Assembly: GCA_026168455.1 (NCBI GenBank)
Contig: CM047429.1
Coordinates: forward strand, 7,467,125-7,531,124
Origin: Theocolax elegans
Taxonomy: Eukaryota > Arthropoda > Insecta > Hymenoptera > Cerocephalidae
Direction: 5' to 3'
DNA length: 64,000 bases
Shown: positions 1-10,693 of the stretch, piece by piece
Position numbering within the stretch: position 1 is the first letter of the stretch
Layout: every line of letters begins with the position of its first letter
Position numbers and translations under genes: made by a program
Notes under the pieces: generated by a model
Database searches by the model: none
The model's input: only the letters and a program-made list of their open reading frames with translations
What the model was told of the DNA's origin: nothing

Positions 1-368
1 ATTTTAAAAAGCAGACGCTAGTACCATTCAGAAAGTTTATTATTATGAAAATCTTATTAAGTTAAAGTAATGGTACATATTTTTTTTATCAGGAATGAAG
101 GGTACTAAAACTCTACAAAATATATGAGATAAACGGCGGTAATGGAAATTGAACTGGATTAAAAATTTAATTATATACAATAATAGATCATTTTTTAAGT
201 TTATTGAAAATTATAATGTACGTAACACTGATAAGAAAATTGTAATTTTAGTAGATGAATATATTATGCGTAACTTTTGTTATAATTAATTATAAATCAA
301 AATTTACAATTAAATTGCAATACAAATTAAAGTGAAAATTGTAAAGTACAATACCGACTGACATTTGG
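1..368. other. AT-rich non-coding flank
   Basis: AT-rich sequence with no open frame of interest. It may be the left end of the Polinton-class element or flanking DNA. I could not find a terminal inverted repeat partner for it in the 15.9-16.3 kb region, so the left boundary of the element is not fixed. Confidence 0.4.
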
Positions 369-607
369 TTACCATAAGATGTACGTGCAGTACATGTTAC
401 CATAAAGTGTACGTACAGTACACGTTACCAAAAAGTGTACGTACAGTACACGTTACCATAAAGTGTACGTACAGTACACGTTACCATAAAGTGTACGTAC
501 AGTACACGTTACCATAAAGTATACGTACAGTACACGGTACCATATAAAGTGTACGTACAGTACACAATTCATAAAGTGTACGTACAGTACACGTTACCAT
601 AAAGTAC
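369..607. repeat. 28-bp tandem repeat, about 8 copies, each with a palindrome
   Basis: About eight copies of a 28-bp unit; neighbouring starts at 435, 463, 491 and 519 show the period directly. Each unit contains the near-invariant palindrome GTGTACGTACAGTACAC (6-bp arms, 5-bp centre) followed by a GTTACCATAAA spacer. The palindrome is better conserved than the spacer in the outer copies. It could be an origin-like or protein-binding array near the element end, or a plain minisatellite. Confidence 0.85.
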
Positions 608-1300
608 AAATACAGTAATACAGTACAAATAAAGTGTATGCAAAGTGCAGTGATAGTACATAGATGTTATTACTTTAATTTTTAGAATTAACATTACACA
701 TGTATAATATAAAAATAATTTGTAAATATAATTTGCCATTTCTCCAGTCCATTCCAATCGGATAAACCAATTAGATACGTTTATAAGTTTTGCAGTATAC
801 TATTCATTTACTTTTACAGTAATTTATATTTTTTTACAATCAATTTTGTAATTACTTTTACTAGCGTTGTGTTCTATCTTATATTAGGTTAACGCTTGGT
901 AGCGCCATCTGAGGGCATGCAAACAAATATGTATTAGTATATAATACAGAGGGCGCCACATATGATTTCTGTTAAGTTAGTTTTATATAGGGTATCGATA
1001 AAACAGAAAGCGCGGACCTGCACAACAATTTTTTGTCGGGTACGACATCCCCTTAACGCGTACATAAAAATATAATTTCGTGTTCGTGTTCTATTATAAA
1101 AACTATATATTATAAAAGTTTATATATTATAAAACTGTGAAAGTGTATTTGTGAATGTACTGAAAAAAGTGACACTGAATAAAAAAGTACACACATTCGC
1201 AAATTAACGCAGGAAAAATTTTAAACTGCAAATAACGAACGTTTAAAATAATTATTAAAAAATAGAAATCGCGCAACGATATATAAAACAAGTGTTCGCA
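608..1300. other. AT-rich upstream region of the Polinton accessory cassette
   Basis: About 690 bp with no supported gene. It probably contains the promoter of the first + strand transcript, since several TATA-like strings (for example TTTATATAGG near 984) lie in it. No individual site can be called with confidence. A short open frame on the minus strand at 569-757 is low-complexity and comes from the repeat array. Confidence 0.3.
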
Positions 1301-1932
1301 ATGGAAGGAAAAATTTATAATAAGTTTATATTAATTTTATCTCGCATTATTGGATTTTTATCGGTTTTTATACCGTCATTAACGGAAACGTTCGATTGTG
1401 ATTTTTTTATATTTTCAGGCAGTAATATGACGTTACATCAGGCTCGCGATTATATGATCGAAATTATCCGAATTTTAAGTGTAGAACAGTTTGTTTTAAT
1501 TTATAAAATGTTTTTACATAACGACGAGTTTGCAACGTTGATCGCGGGAGATATATTAATTTCTCGCGGTCTTAGAAACCATATGTTATTGGACGAATTT
1601 TTTAAACATTACGAAAGATTAGGTAGTTATTTCGGTTTTAAAAATTTAAATACAAATAATAATTATACAATTTTTTAATTATTTATCTTAAATAAATTTT
1701 AGAAATTATAACGGATACGGAGGACAGCTGTATTCCTCGATTACGTCGTCAGTTAGGCGACATAGCGGTTCGGAGAGAAATACCCGAACCAACCATTCGT
1801 CAAGCAGAACGTATGGCGGAGATACGTAGTCGAGGGCAGAGGACGCTAACTGAACTCGAGCGCGAGGCTGCTTGCATCGACAAAAAGCTTGCGCGAAATT
1901 CCAAACAAGCTATCGAGAGGATGGAAATTTAA
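1301..1932 (+). CDS. unknown spliced accessory protein of the Polinton (about 183 aa)
   Basis: Read from the ATG at 1301. The open frame runs to a stop at 1678, but a GT at 1623 and an AG at 1701-1702 define an 80-bp intron that joins in phase 1 to a second coding exon (1703-1932) with no start of its own. The second exon is charged and Arg/Glu-rich (stretch REIPEPTIRQAERMAEIRS) and ends in TAA at 1930-1932. The first exon is helical and hydrophobic, with a tract LISRGLRNHMLLDEFF that vaguely recalls death-effector-type helical bundles; this is only a weak resemblance. The stop is followed immediately, in the same frame, by the ATG of the next ORF. The function is unknown. Confidence 0.5.
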
Positions 1933-2491
1933 ATGTCGAGGCAAAATGAAAATCTCTCGGACGATGAAGATGACGACTATGTTGTCCAAGCAGCCCCAAA
2001 TTGTAGTCGTAAAAGGAGGATACCGGGTTGCGACGAGAGGGCACCTGGATCTGGATGGATATGTGTAAAAACTCCTAAAGTATCAGAATATGCGTTAAAT
2101 GATTACGCATTAGGTCAGATATCGCAAATCGGTAAGTAACACTTTATTACTTTTTACAATAGACATAGAAATATTTTAACACTTTTTGTTCAATACAACA
2201 CTACAATAATCTGAATTGAAAATTAAAAATTAAAATAATGAAAATAATAAAACGTGTTAAAATAATTCTATAATTGTAAACATATATAGGTTTAAAAGTA
2301 ATATTAATTTAATAATATATATTTAAGCTCGAAGACGATTGTTTTTCGACAATCGAGAATATCTGTCGACGGCTTGGCGAGTCGGGGTATGGATAAGCGA
2401 GGAGTACGAGCTGTCCCCTCACTTATATCCGCCAACAGCCGATTCAATTTTACGAGCGTTCGATTCTCTACGGCATCGCGTTGAAAAATAA
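1933..2491 (+). CDS. unknown accessory ORF with two possible 3' exons
   Basis: Exon 1 (1933-2131) starts at an ATG directly after the previous stop and encodes an acidic then basic N-terminus (SDDEDDDY near residue 10). It ends at a strong donor (GGTAAGTAAC) in phase 1. The AG at 2326-2327 opens a second exon (2328-2491) that continues in phase and codes for a compact tract (WRVGVWISEEYELSPHLYPP) up to TAA at 2489-2491. This GC-richer exon stands out from the AT-rich intron around it. The same donor also joins in phase to the AG at 2591-2592, which enters the PolB frame. So either two isoforms share an N-terminus, or exon 1 belongs to only one of them. Family not recognised. Confidence 0.5.
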
Positions 2492-2592
2492 TTAAAATAA
2501 TAACTTTTAAATTTTTATAAAATTTAACAATTTATTCAATAAAAATTAGTAAGCGAATTATATAGTAATAATAATATTATATTTTTATTTAG

Positions 2593-5500
2593 CGTCTCCG
2601 TGTGAAAAACAAATAGGTGGAGGTCGTACCGCGGAATTCCAACGTGTACATCTTCAGGCAAATAGCGAACGATACGTGATCCGTTTTCGTACATTAGGTC
2701 GCGAGATAAAGTTTAATATTACAGATTATACAGGAAGCGAAAATCCTGTTAAATATGTCGAAGACGCGTTTCAAGAAATAACTCGTTATATATTAAAAGA
2801 TCGCTCGAACAGTGATATGATCGGAATAACTTTAAGTTCCGACAAATTTGCGTTAGGCAGTGCCGGGTCGCGTTTTACACGCGTACAAGATTTTAAATCA
2901 AAAGAAACATGGGAATTGTTTGGCAAGGTCTGTCAAAGCAATGCCGATTTTTCAATTGATGAATCGTTGAACATCAACGTTATTTACGTTGAAATGCCCG
3001 TCGGTAAGGGAAATTCGGATGTTGAGGACAAAGAGGTTGCATTTCACAAAAAATCAATCATCAGAATAAAAAATAAAGATAATTTATGCCTTCCCCGCGC
3101 TCTTTCTTGCGGTGAAGTCTACTCGAGGAAAGTAGACACTCCCGAATGGCGAAGCGAATGCAAGGCTATTTCTCACCACATGCGTTTTCGGCAAACAGAG
3201 TGTGCGCGAAACTTGTGCACTCTTGCAAAAATAAAAATACCAGAAAACGGATGTGGCCCTAATGAATTCAGATTATTTCAAAATTATTTTCTTGAAAAAA
3301 ATATAAAATTAATAATTTTCGAAGAAAATAATTTTGGAAAAGGCGCAAAACCAATTTTTGACGGAACATCGTATTTTTCTAGCGAAAGTATAAATATGAA
3401 AACAATTTACTTATTGTACAATTTTAATAATAAACATTTCGATTTAAGCTTAAACATTTTAGCGATCGTGTCAAAATTTCGGTATTGCATAAATTGCAAT
3501 CTGGCTTATAAAAATATTTTAACTCACAAGTGTACGACACAGTGTACACAATGTTTGAACAATTCAAATTGCGAAAAGGTTAATGAAATTTCGTGTATTG
3601 ATTGTAAGCGCGTATTTTATAATGACGCGTGTTTTGAAATGCACAAGCGACCCGGCTCGATTAGTTGTAAAACATCAAAAAAAAACGGTAAAAAGCTTAT
3701 GTGATAGTTTAAAATATTGTTCTACATGTAACCGTATTGTAGATTTAAGAAAAGAATTACACAATTGCGGTGAAAAATATTGTAGTAGATGTCGTTCGAG
3801 ACATTCTATGAATAAATTGTGTAATATTGAACCAATTGAAGAATCGCGTGTAAAGAGGAAAAATAATTATCATCCGACTACTCAATTTGTTTTTTATGAT
3901 TTTGAGACCCGTCAAGATCTTTGAAAAATCTTTGAAACATAACGTTAATTTATGTGTCGCACAATTATGTTGCGACGATTGTAAAAAAACCGACTTAAAA
4001 TATTTGTGTTCGTTTTGCGGTGTTCGTCAACACGTATTCGAAGGTGATAATTCGATACGTGAATTTTAAATTTAGTAATTGGAAAAAAAACGAATTTTAA
4101 TGATATTATTTGTATTGCGCATAACGCACGAGCTTTCGACTCTCAATTTATTTTAAAATATTTAATCGATTTTTCAAAAATTTATTTTAATGAAAATGTC
4201 TAATGAACGGTCGAAATATTATAAAATTGCAATTAAAAAATACAAAATTTATTGATAGTATCAATTACATGCCAATGAAATTGGCAAATTTACCCAAAGC
4301 ATTTGGGCTATCAGTTGATGTAAAGAAAGGTTACTTTCCACATCTCATTAATACAAAAGAAAATATAAATTATGTAGGGTCGATTCCGGATGATAAATAT
4401 TTTTCCCCCGAAACGATGTCGAGCGAAGATCGACAAACGTTCTATAATTGGTACAATAGTATTGACAAAAATGATGTATATAATTTACGCAACGAAATAA
4501 TAAAATATTGTATAGACGACGTAAATATATTGCGAGAGGCTTGCATAAATTTTCGCGAAATATTTAAAAAATATAACGTTTGCCCATTTGAAGAAGCTGT
4601 AACGATAGCTTCAGCCTGTTCGATATTATACCGTAAAAATTTTTTAAAAAAAGATACAATCGGTATAATACCGTCAACTGGCTATGCGCAAATGGGTGAA
4701 AATTCACAAGAAGCTATTTCGTGGCTTCTGTTCAAAGAAAAAAAAATCGGTCCGAAAGGTTTCCGAGTTGATGGTTTTTTACCGTTTATGAATATCACGG
4801 TTGTTTTTACCACGGGTGTCCTCGCTGTTTTTCGTCGAGTCGTGATAAAATTTTAACAGACGGTTCGACTTTTAACAGTCGTTACGAAAAAACCGTTTTA
4901 AAAACTAAACACATTGAAAGCCTCGGATATATTGTAATAGAAATGTGGGGGTGTGATTTTAAAGAATATTTATCAGATAATACCGATATAAATAACTTTT
5001 TAAAATCACATCCTCTTCTAAAAGGATTTAAAATAGAACCGAGGGATGCGTTTTACGGTGGTCGTACAGGTAATACCGTAATTATGTACGAGACGAAAGA
5101 CAACGAAAAAATTAAATATTTAGATGTATGTTCGCTGTATCCGTACATTAACAAGTACGGAAATTACCCACTAGGTCATCCAAAAATTTATATTGGTCAA
5201 CAATGTAACGAATTAGCAGGTACCGATTTTAAAAATTTCAATAATGTCGAAGGTTTAGTAAAATGCGACATTTTACCTCCGCGAAATTTATTTCATCCCG
5301 TGTTACCGGTAAAAATGCAGGAAAGATTACTTTTTCCATTGTGTCGTACCTGCACAGAAATGCTAAATGAGCAAGAGTGCACGCACGACCGAGAAGAAGA
5401 ACGTATTTTTACAGGTACATGGGTGTCTGATGAAATAAAAAAAAGTTTAGAACGCGGCTATAAATTAATAAAAATTCACGCGATTTGGCAGTATAGTGTT

Positions 5501-6436
5501 TGTCAATATACAGCCAATACAGACGGTCTTTTTAACGAATATATTAATACTTTCTTAAAATTAAAGCAAGAGGCCAGTGGGTATCCCAGTGAATGTACAG
5601 ACGACATAAAAGAAAAACAATTTATAGAAGGTTATAAAAATAAAGAGGGAATAAATTTAGATCCGAAATTAATTAAAAAAAACCCTGGTTTACGCTCGGT
5701 AGCTAAATTATGTTTAAATTCATTCTGGGGAAAGTTTGAGCAACGCGATAATCTGACGAGAACGGAAATCGTCAAAGATTATCAAAGCTTGCTCAAACTT
5801 TTTTCAGACCCCGAGATAAATGTGAAACAAATCGTTATAGCGAACGACGAGGTACTCTATGTCTCTATAGAATACATTAAAGAAACAGAAATTGTGTCGG
5901 GGTGTAGTAACGTAGCGATCGCCGCCTACACTAGAGCACAGGCTCGTTTGTTATTGTATTCGTATTTAGAAAAACTAGATAGACGCGTACTTTACTACGA
6001 CACCGACTCAATTATTTTTACAAGTAAACCGAGTGATACGTACGAACCAAAGGTAGGGTCCATGTTAGGCGAATTAACCTACGAATTGGAAATTTACGGT
6101 AAAGGTTCATATATTGAAAAATTTAATTCAGGAGGTCCAAAATTTTATGCTTTTAAGGTAAGAAATAGTAAAGATGAAACATTTGAAATTTGTAAAATGA
6201 AAGGAATAAAATTAAATTATGAGAATTCAAAAAAGATTAATTTTCACAGTATCGTAAATCTTATTAATAATAGAAACGATGACGATAAAAATAAAATACA
6301 ATTGCAGTTCAATTCGATTGCAAGGACCCGATTCCACGAAGTTATCACTCGCGAAGAAACAAAAACTTGTAGCGTCGTTTTGAAAAAACGAAGATTTGTT
6401 TCAAATACTTTGTCTCTTCCGTTCGGTCATATATAA
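2593..6436 (+). pseudogene. protein-primed DNA polymerase B of a Polinton/Maverick, frameshifted
   Basis: This is the replicative polymerase of the element. A Cys-rich region (about 3480-3660) precedes the exonuclease motifs: Exo I DFET at 3898-3909, Exo II HNARAFD at 4120-4140, and Exo III YCIDDVNIL near 4507. The palm domain shows motif A DVCSLYPYINKYGNYPLG from 5123, motif B KLCLNSFWGKF near 5704, and motif C YYDTDS at 5993-6010. The last 497 codons (4943-6436) are uninterrupted and end in SLPFGHI. Upstream the frame changes at about 3680-3705, 3905-3920, 4070-4110 and 4770-4790. The first three lie at or near A-runs and the last follows a T-run, so consensus errors in a long-read assembly are a real alternative to true decay. 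The AG at 2591-2592 opens the reading frame, so the N-terminus is probably spliced from exon 1 at 1933-2131. All catalytic motifs are present. Confidence 0.9.
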
Positions 6437-6775
6437 TTGTCCTGCGTTCAATTATAACTCTATGTATATATGTATATAAATATAACGTTAATGATAATTA
6501 AATATTTATTTTAAAAATTAAACATTTGTAATTTACTTTTTTTTCCCCATATTCTGTTCCTTATCCTTTTATTTTTATTTTCAGGTACTTAAATAAACGT
6601 ACAATCAATTATATTTCAAACATATATTTATTATCAAATTTTAAATTCTAATAACAATAATATAACATTTCCAAGGTAAGAGTTTTTATGTTTAATATTA
6701 ACAAGGTGTATCGGTTGGCCAGAGTGGATGATGAATTCCACTTGCATCGAATATCGCTAAATCTAACGCTACGAG
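6437..6775. other. spacer between convergent PolB and Tudor genes
   Basis: AT-rich spacer between the 3' ends of PolB (+) and the Tudor gene (-). AATAAA-like strings occur (for example near 6592), which would fit polyadenylation of PolB. No gene is seen. The open frame on + at 6688-6906 is the reverse shadow of the Tudor exon. Confidence 0.4.
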
Positions 6776-7527
6776 TCACCAGCCTAAATGTATCTCGGTA
6801 TTATCGTTATCTTGACACGTTAAGCAAGTATACGCAGAGTCGTGAAATAGTCCTTTATGCTGAAAAATTGCGCTTAACTTTCGATCATTTATTACGTCCT
6901 TCATAATTTTACAAGCTTTGACGGTCCATCGATGCGGTTTATCAGTTTTTGGTAATATGTTTGAAAGTCCGCATAGTATGACTCTCGAGGGTAGCAGCAT
7001 GAAACGATCGTCCAAGTCATAGATCCCATTTTCTATTACGTCTTGGGTAAGCTCGATACTATCTCCAGTGTCTACCGATCTGCAGCGTTCGATGACGTCA
7101 TCCGTGATATATCGTCCCCATTCACCGTTTACCTTTATAGCTATAAACTGACTTGGCTGAAAAAATAATATTAATAAATTATTTAATTATTAAATTAATT
7201 TTCATTGTCATTGTTTAAATTTCTTTGTATACTTACATAAAGGTCTGCATAATTTAATTTACTAGTCACAGGTACAATGACTACTGTTTCTTGATTATTT
7301 TCAGACACAATTTTTTCGGTGTGAATGTATTTCGGTAATACTTCGTAATACTCGTTGATTTCCTTCTGTTGAGCACTGTACGCTTCGTCTTCGTTGATTA
7401 TTTGTACGTAGAAAGACGAAGGGGTATGAAACGTTGACACTCTTACACTTTGTTTCGAATTAATTATTCTTCTCATGTCGCGATGTTTTAAATCTCTCAA
7501 AACGTGTATCCTACAGTTACTCGACAT
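6776..7527 (-). CDS. free-standing Tudor-domain protein (about 223 aa, one intron)
   Basis: Starts at ATG 7527 and ends at the TGA just below 6776. An 80-bp intron at 7157-7236 (donor GTAAGT, acceptor TTTTTTCAG on the minus strand) joins in phase 0. The first 97 residues contain VRVSTFHTPSSFYVQI, which matches the leading strand of an extended Tudor (SN-like) domain. The second exon has the Tudor core: GEWGRY (usual W-x-R-A), VDTGDSIEL (usual VDYGN), then DRFMLLPSRVILCGL and a closing segment around WTVKACKIMKD. The aromatic residue normally in DYGN is Thr here, so methyl-arginine binding may be altered. Tudor proteins normally bind methyl-arginine marks on Piwi-clade proteins. It lies between PolB and ATPase on the opposite strand, where the second Polinton copy has only about 270 bp. 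A captured host gene is the likely origin. Confidence 0.72.
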
Positions 7528-8660
7528 TTTGCCAAAATTCTATTTTAGCTGTAGTTTTAAAAAATGACTGACTCTCCCTACACAAAGTTTCGATATTTAA
7601 GTCGACGACGAGTAGAGGTGGAAAAATTAGCAGAGGGAGTACAATAAAATAGGAAAAAATTTTGGCCAATGGTGAGGTTGCAGCGTTACTTAGGTACCTC
7701 CAAGGAAAATCGAGGGTAAGTTGTAAGGGAGGATATCGTGGGAAGGTGCGTATACGTAAAAATTATTTTTTCTCGCAATATCGACAAAGAAAAGTTTGAA
7801 TAGATTTTTATTCCGTTTACGTTTTTGTGTAGTTAACAAAGTAAGAAACGGATGAAACGTCATAAATTTAAAAATATACAATAAAAAGTCGTAAAGATTA
7901 TTTATTTCTTACTATAAAGAAAGTTCACGCGTATACGTTTGTCGGTAAATGAACAATATGCGTAATAAATAAAAACGTCTTTTGTAAATTTTAAAAATTT
8001 TAAGATTTACATCAATTTTTATAGAGTCGTGGAATAATTTTGAGAGTATAAAGAAAATTCTATAAATAATTCATTTACCGATAATCTTTGAACATATGTC
8101 ATTCTCTAAAAGTGTGGGAATCTAATATTTGAATATTGTTATTTAAAAAAAGTTTAACAATCGTATGCTCAAGCTTTTACTCAATCTCGTAAATTAAATT
8201 TTATACGTTACGTGTACTCAAAAGATTTTTTCATGTATTCTACTTGGACACCTTGTCTTCGCGGAATTCTATTTTTAAATATTTGAAAAACTAATACATT
8301 GACAAACTAATAAATTGACAAACAGATATAAATTTAGAAAACGTACAATAGAAAAGTAGTCAAAATTTTTTATTACATTTCTTTCTGTAAAAAAGGAAAA
8401 AGGACCACGCATCTTCCTTTGTAGATGAGTCAACAATACCCCGTAATAAAAACTACGCCTTCCTTTGTTAATTTGTTAAATCGCAGTCATACTGTCGTGG
8501 GAGAATATTGGATTCAAAAAAGGAAAAATTGATAAATTATACGCTTAATGGTTGTGATTTTGAACAGATGGCGTTACATAATAATAGTTTTAGTGAAATA
8601 ATACCTCGTCCGCTCACCCGCGCTCATAAATCAGCTATTCTAAGCGAACGCGATCAAAAA
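7528..8660. other. AT-rich spacer, probable promoter of the Tudor gene
   Basis: About 1.1 kb without a supported gene between the divergent Tudor (-) and ATPase (+) genes. Short frames at 7690-7881 (-) and 8508-8765 (+) have no recognisable domain and their composition follows the local bases. The region must contain promoters for both directions, but no single element can be picked out. Confidence 0.4.
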
Positions 8661-8800
8661 GGGTTTTTCCGCGTGCGCGTTCAAACAAGCTTTTTTCAGC
8701 GTGCGCGTACAAGCAAGGTTTTCCCGCGTACGTCGCTGGGTCAGCTGGTCTGCGCAACGCTGTAAAATTAACATTGCGCAGCGTCCGCTAAATATGCTTT
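8661..8800. repeat. GC-rich imperfect triple repeat upstream of the ATPase
   Basis: Three imperfect units of about 27 bp (about 8663, 8690 and 8718) share a T-run followed by CGCGTGCGCGT and an AAGCAAG-like tail. Just after them lies an inverted pair of TGCGCA-containing words (about 8752 and 8773). The block is much more GC-rich than its surroundings and sits directly before the ATPase start, so a promoter or binding-site role is possible. Confidence 0.55.
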
Positions 8801-8848
8801 TTATTCTGCGTTTAGCTAATAAAAAACGCGGAACGACCTTATCACAAA

Positions 8849-9475
8849 ATGGATACGCGCTGGCGTCATCCGTGGACTTGTACGATTTCCGGTCCTACGA
8901 GTTGTGGTAAATCGGTGTGGGTTCGAAAATTCATAAAGTTTCGTACTCAAATGACCAACGTTGTTTTCGATAGGATTATTTTTTATTACGGAGAGTGGCA
9001 AGACGGCTACAAAAGTCAAGAGTTTTCGTGTGTTGAATTTCGCGAGGGTCTACCGAGGCCCGAAGATTATTCAAACGATCCTCATTTGAAAAAATTATTT
9101 ATAATCGACGACTTGATGCGTGAATCGTCAAAAAGTGTTATAGTTGATTTATTTACCAAAGGATGTCATCATAAAAATATAAGTGTTATTTTTATAACTC
9201 AAAATATTTTTCATTAAGGACAGGGTCAACGCGACGTCAACTTAAACTCAAATTACATAGTGTTGTTTAAAAATCCTCGGGACCAAGCTCAAATTCGATA
9301 TCTCGCGCGACAAGTGTACCCCGAAGACGCTGAATTTTTGCAGGAAGCATATCTAGATGCTGTAAAACAGGCATACGGTTACTTTTTATTAGATTTGACG
9401 CAGGCAACACCCGACGAGTTTCGAAACGTCTATGTGCCTAAAAATCGTAGTAGTAAATTTATAAAATATATTTAA
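8849..9475 (+). pseudogene. genome-packaging ATPase (FtsK/A32-like) with one in-frame stop
   Basis: Start at ATG 8849. The P-loop is SGPTSCGKS (residues 14-22), Walker B is LFIIDDLM (83-90), and FITQN (115-119) fits the sensor motif of the A32/FtsK-type packaging ATPases of Polintons and related viruses. A TAA at 9215-9217 interrupts the frame. Reading continues in the same frame through SNYIVLFKNPRDQAQIRYL and ends at 9475, the normal C-terminus of the family. The second copy in this window has Lys at the position of this stop, so it looks like a point nonsense mutation. The ATPase would pump the replicated DNA into capsids. Confidence 0.88.
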
Positions 9476-9528
9476 AAATACAATAAATAAAAGTATCAAG
9501 CAGATGATACTTCAGTTAAAGAACGATA

Positions 9529-9903
9529 ATGGAAAAGACTACATCGAAATCTTTCCGAGTAAAAAATAAATCAAAAGTATTTGAACAAAGGTACGTTGTT
9601 CTGTTGCACGCTTTAGCACGAGCAAACAAAGAGCAACGTTTAGCAATATTAAAAACCGCCGATAAAAAATTAATTAAATATATTTGCGAGTGCGCTTTAA
9701 ATACTTTACAAGGTGTAGTACCTTTGAAAGATTGTCAATTTAAAAAATTAAAACGTCACAAAAATATTCTCAGAAAATTATGCAACAAGACTAACGGCTG
9801 CTGGAAAAAAAAGAAGCGTATAATCGTGCAAAAGGGTGGTAGTTTCTTACCGTTTCTACTACAGCCTATAATATCGACGCTCTTTTCCACGCTTTTAAAG
9901 TAA
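9529..9903 (+). CDS. small basic Polinton protein with hydrophobic C-terminus (core-protein-like)
   Basis: A 124-residue Lys-rich protein. The N-terminal half has a helical block (LLHALARANKEQRLAILKTA) and a Cys-containing YICECALN segment. The C-terminus, after a basic KKKKR run, is QKGGSFLPFLLQPIIS, a glycine pair followed by a hydrophobic helix. The second copy (56,641-57,067, minus) keeps the ICECA and QQGGGFLP elements in the same genomic place, so the gene is a conserved part of this element family. The basic charge and short hydrophobic tail recall adenovirus core/pX-like proteins; that role is inferred. Confidence 0.65.
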   Translation: MEKTTSKSFRVKNKSKVFEQRYVVLLHALARANKEQRLAILKTADKKLIKYICECALNTLQGVVPLKDCQFKKLKRHKNILRKLCNKTNGCWKKKKRIIVQKGGSFLPFLLQPIISTLFSTLLK

Positions 9904-9905
9904 TA

Positions 9906-10693
9906 ATGGAAAGAACAAAGAAAATCATTCTTGTTCCCGCCGAACAGATGGAAAGGATTCAAAAGCAATCAGTTACATCAAACTCTACGGACGGTAAACC
10001 CAACGAAAATGTTTTAAACTTACAAACAACGCAAACTGTAGGCGACAATCTCTCCAGACTCGACGATGAAATGAAAAGAGTTTTAGATTCTACAAACATT
10101 TTAGATGACAGAGATCTTTTAAAACAGTATATACAGTTGTTACAACGTTACTTATTTTTTAAATCTGAAAAAAATATCCAAACCCGCTGAGAAACGATAC
10201 ATTTGAAGAGATTGAAAACGAAATTACTTACGATAAAATAATAAACAGTGTTCCACCCGTTTATAAAAGAAAATCAGAACTTTTGTTGAACCACTTGAAT
10301 AATTTTAAGACTAGAATTTTTTGGAACAGAAAGGGACTGGTGACCATTGACGGTAAGACAATCAAAAATTCAAATATCATTGATTTAATCAATTTTGCTG
10401 CACGACACAGAAAAACGACCAATCCAGAGGGAAAAAGAGAATTTACCAAGTTTTTAAAGGATGTCTTGACACCTCAAGAGTATATCGGTAATAGAAGAAT
10501 GTTTGACGATGTGACTGAAAAGTTAAGTTTTTCAGACACTCCGAAATCAAAAGATGTACATCAATCCGACAGTGACGAATATAACTCGACGTTTAATAAT
10601 AGTTTCGACAGTCTTAAAAACAGTAGCATTGTCCAAAAACCGCCTTCGAAAAAAAAGGGAATTAAAAAAAAATGGCTCAGTCTAAATATGTAA
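9906..10693 (+). pseudogene. conserved unknown Polinton protein, one frameshift
   Basis: Starts two bases after the previous stop. The first part (9906-about 10175) reads MERTKKIILVPAEQMERI and continues to NLSRLDDEMKRVL. After a frame change at about 10165-10200 it continues with PPVYKRKSELLLNHL and IDLINFAARHRK, then an acidic/serine stretch and a basic tail. The end overlaps the integrase start by 22 bases. The minus-strand copy at 55,913-56,612 shows the same order of segments, with LVPAEQ-like and SRLDAEI-like words. The predicted structure is mainly helical. No known domain is recognised, and a virion or DNA-binding role is only a guess from position. Confidence 0.6.

Noticed and set aside
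369..607. CRISPR-like regular repeats
   Set aside because: The units are contiguous tandem repeats without unique spacers, in a eukaryotic setting.
6688..6906. Plus-strand ORF of 72 codons
   Set aside because: It lies mostly antisense to the Tudor exon and has no domain; the minus-strand frame explains the sequence.
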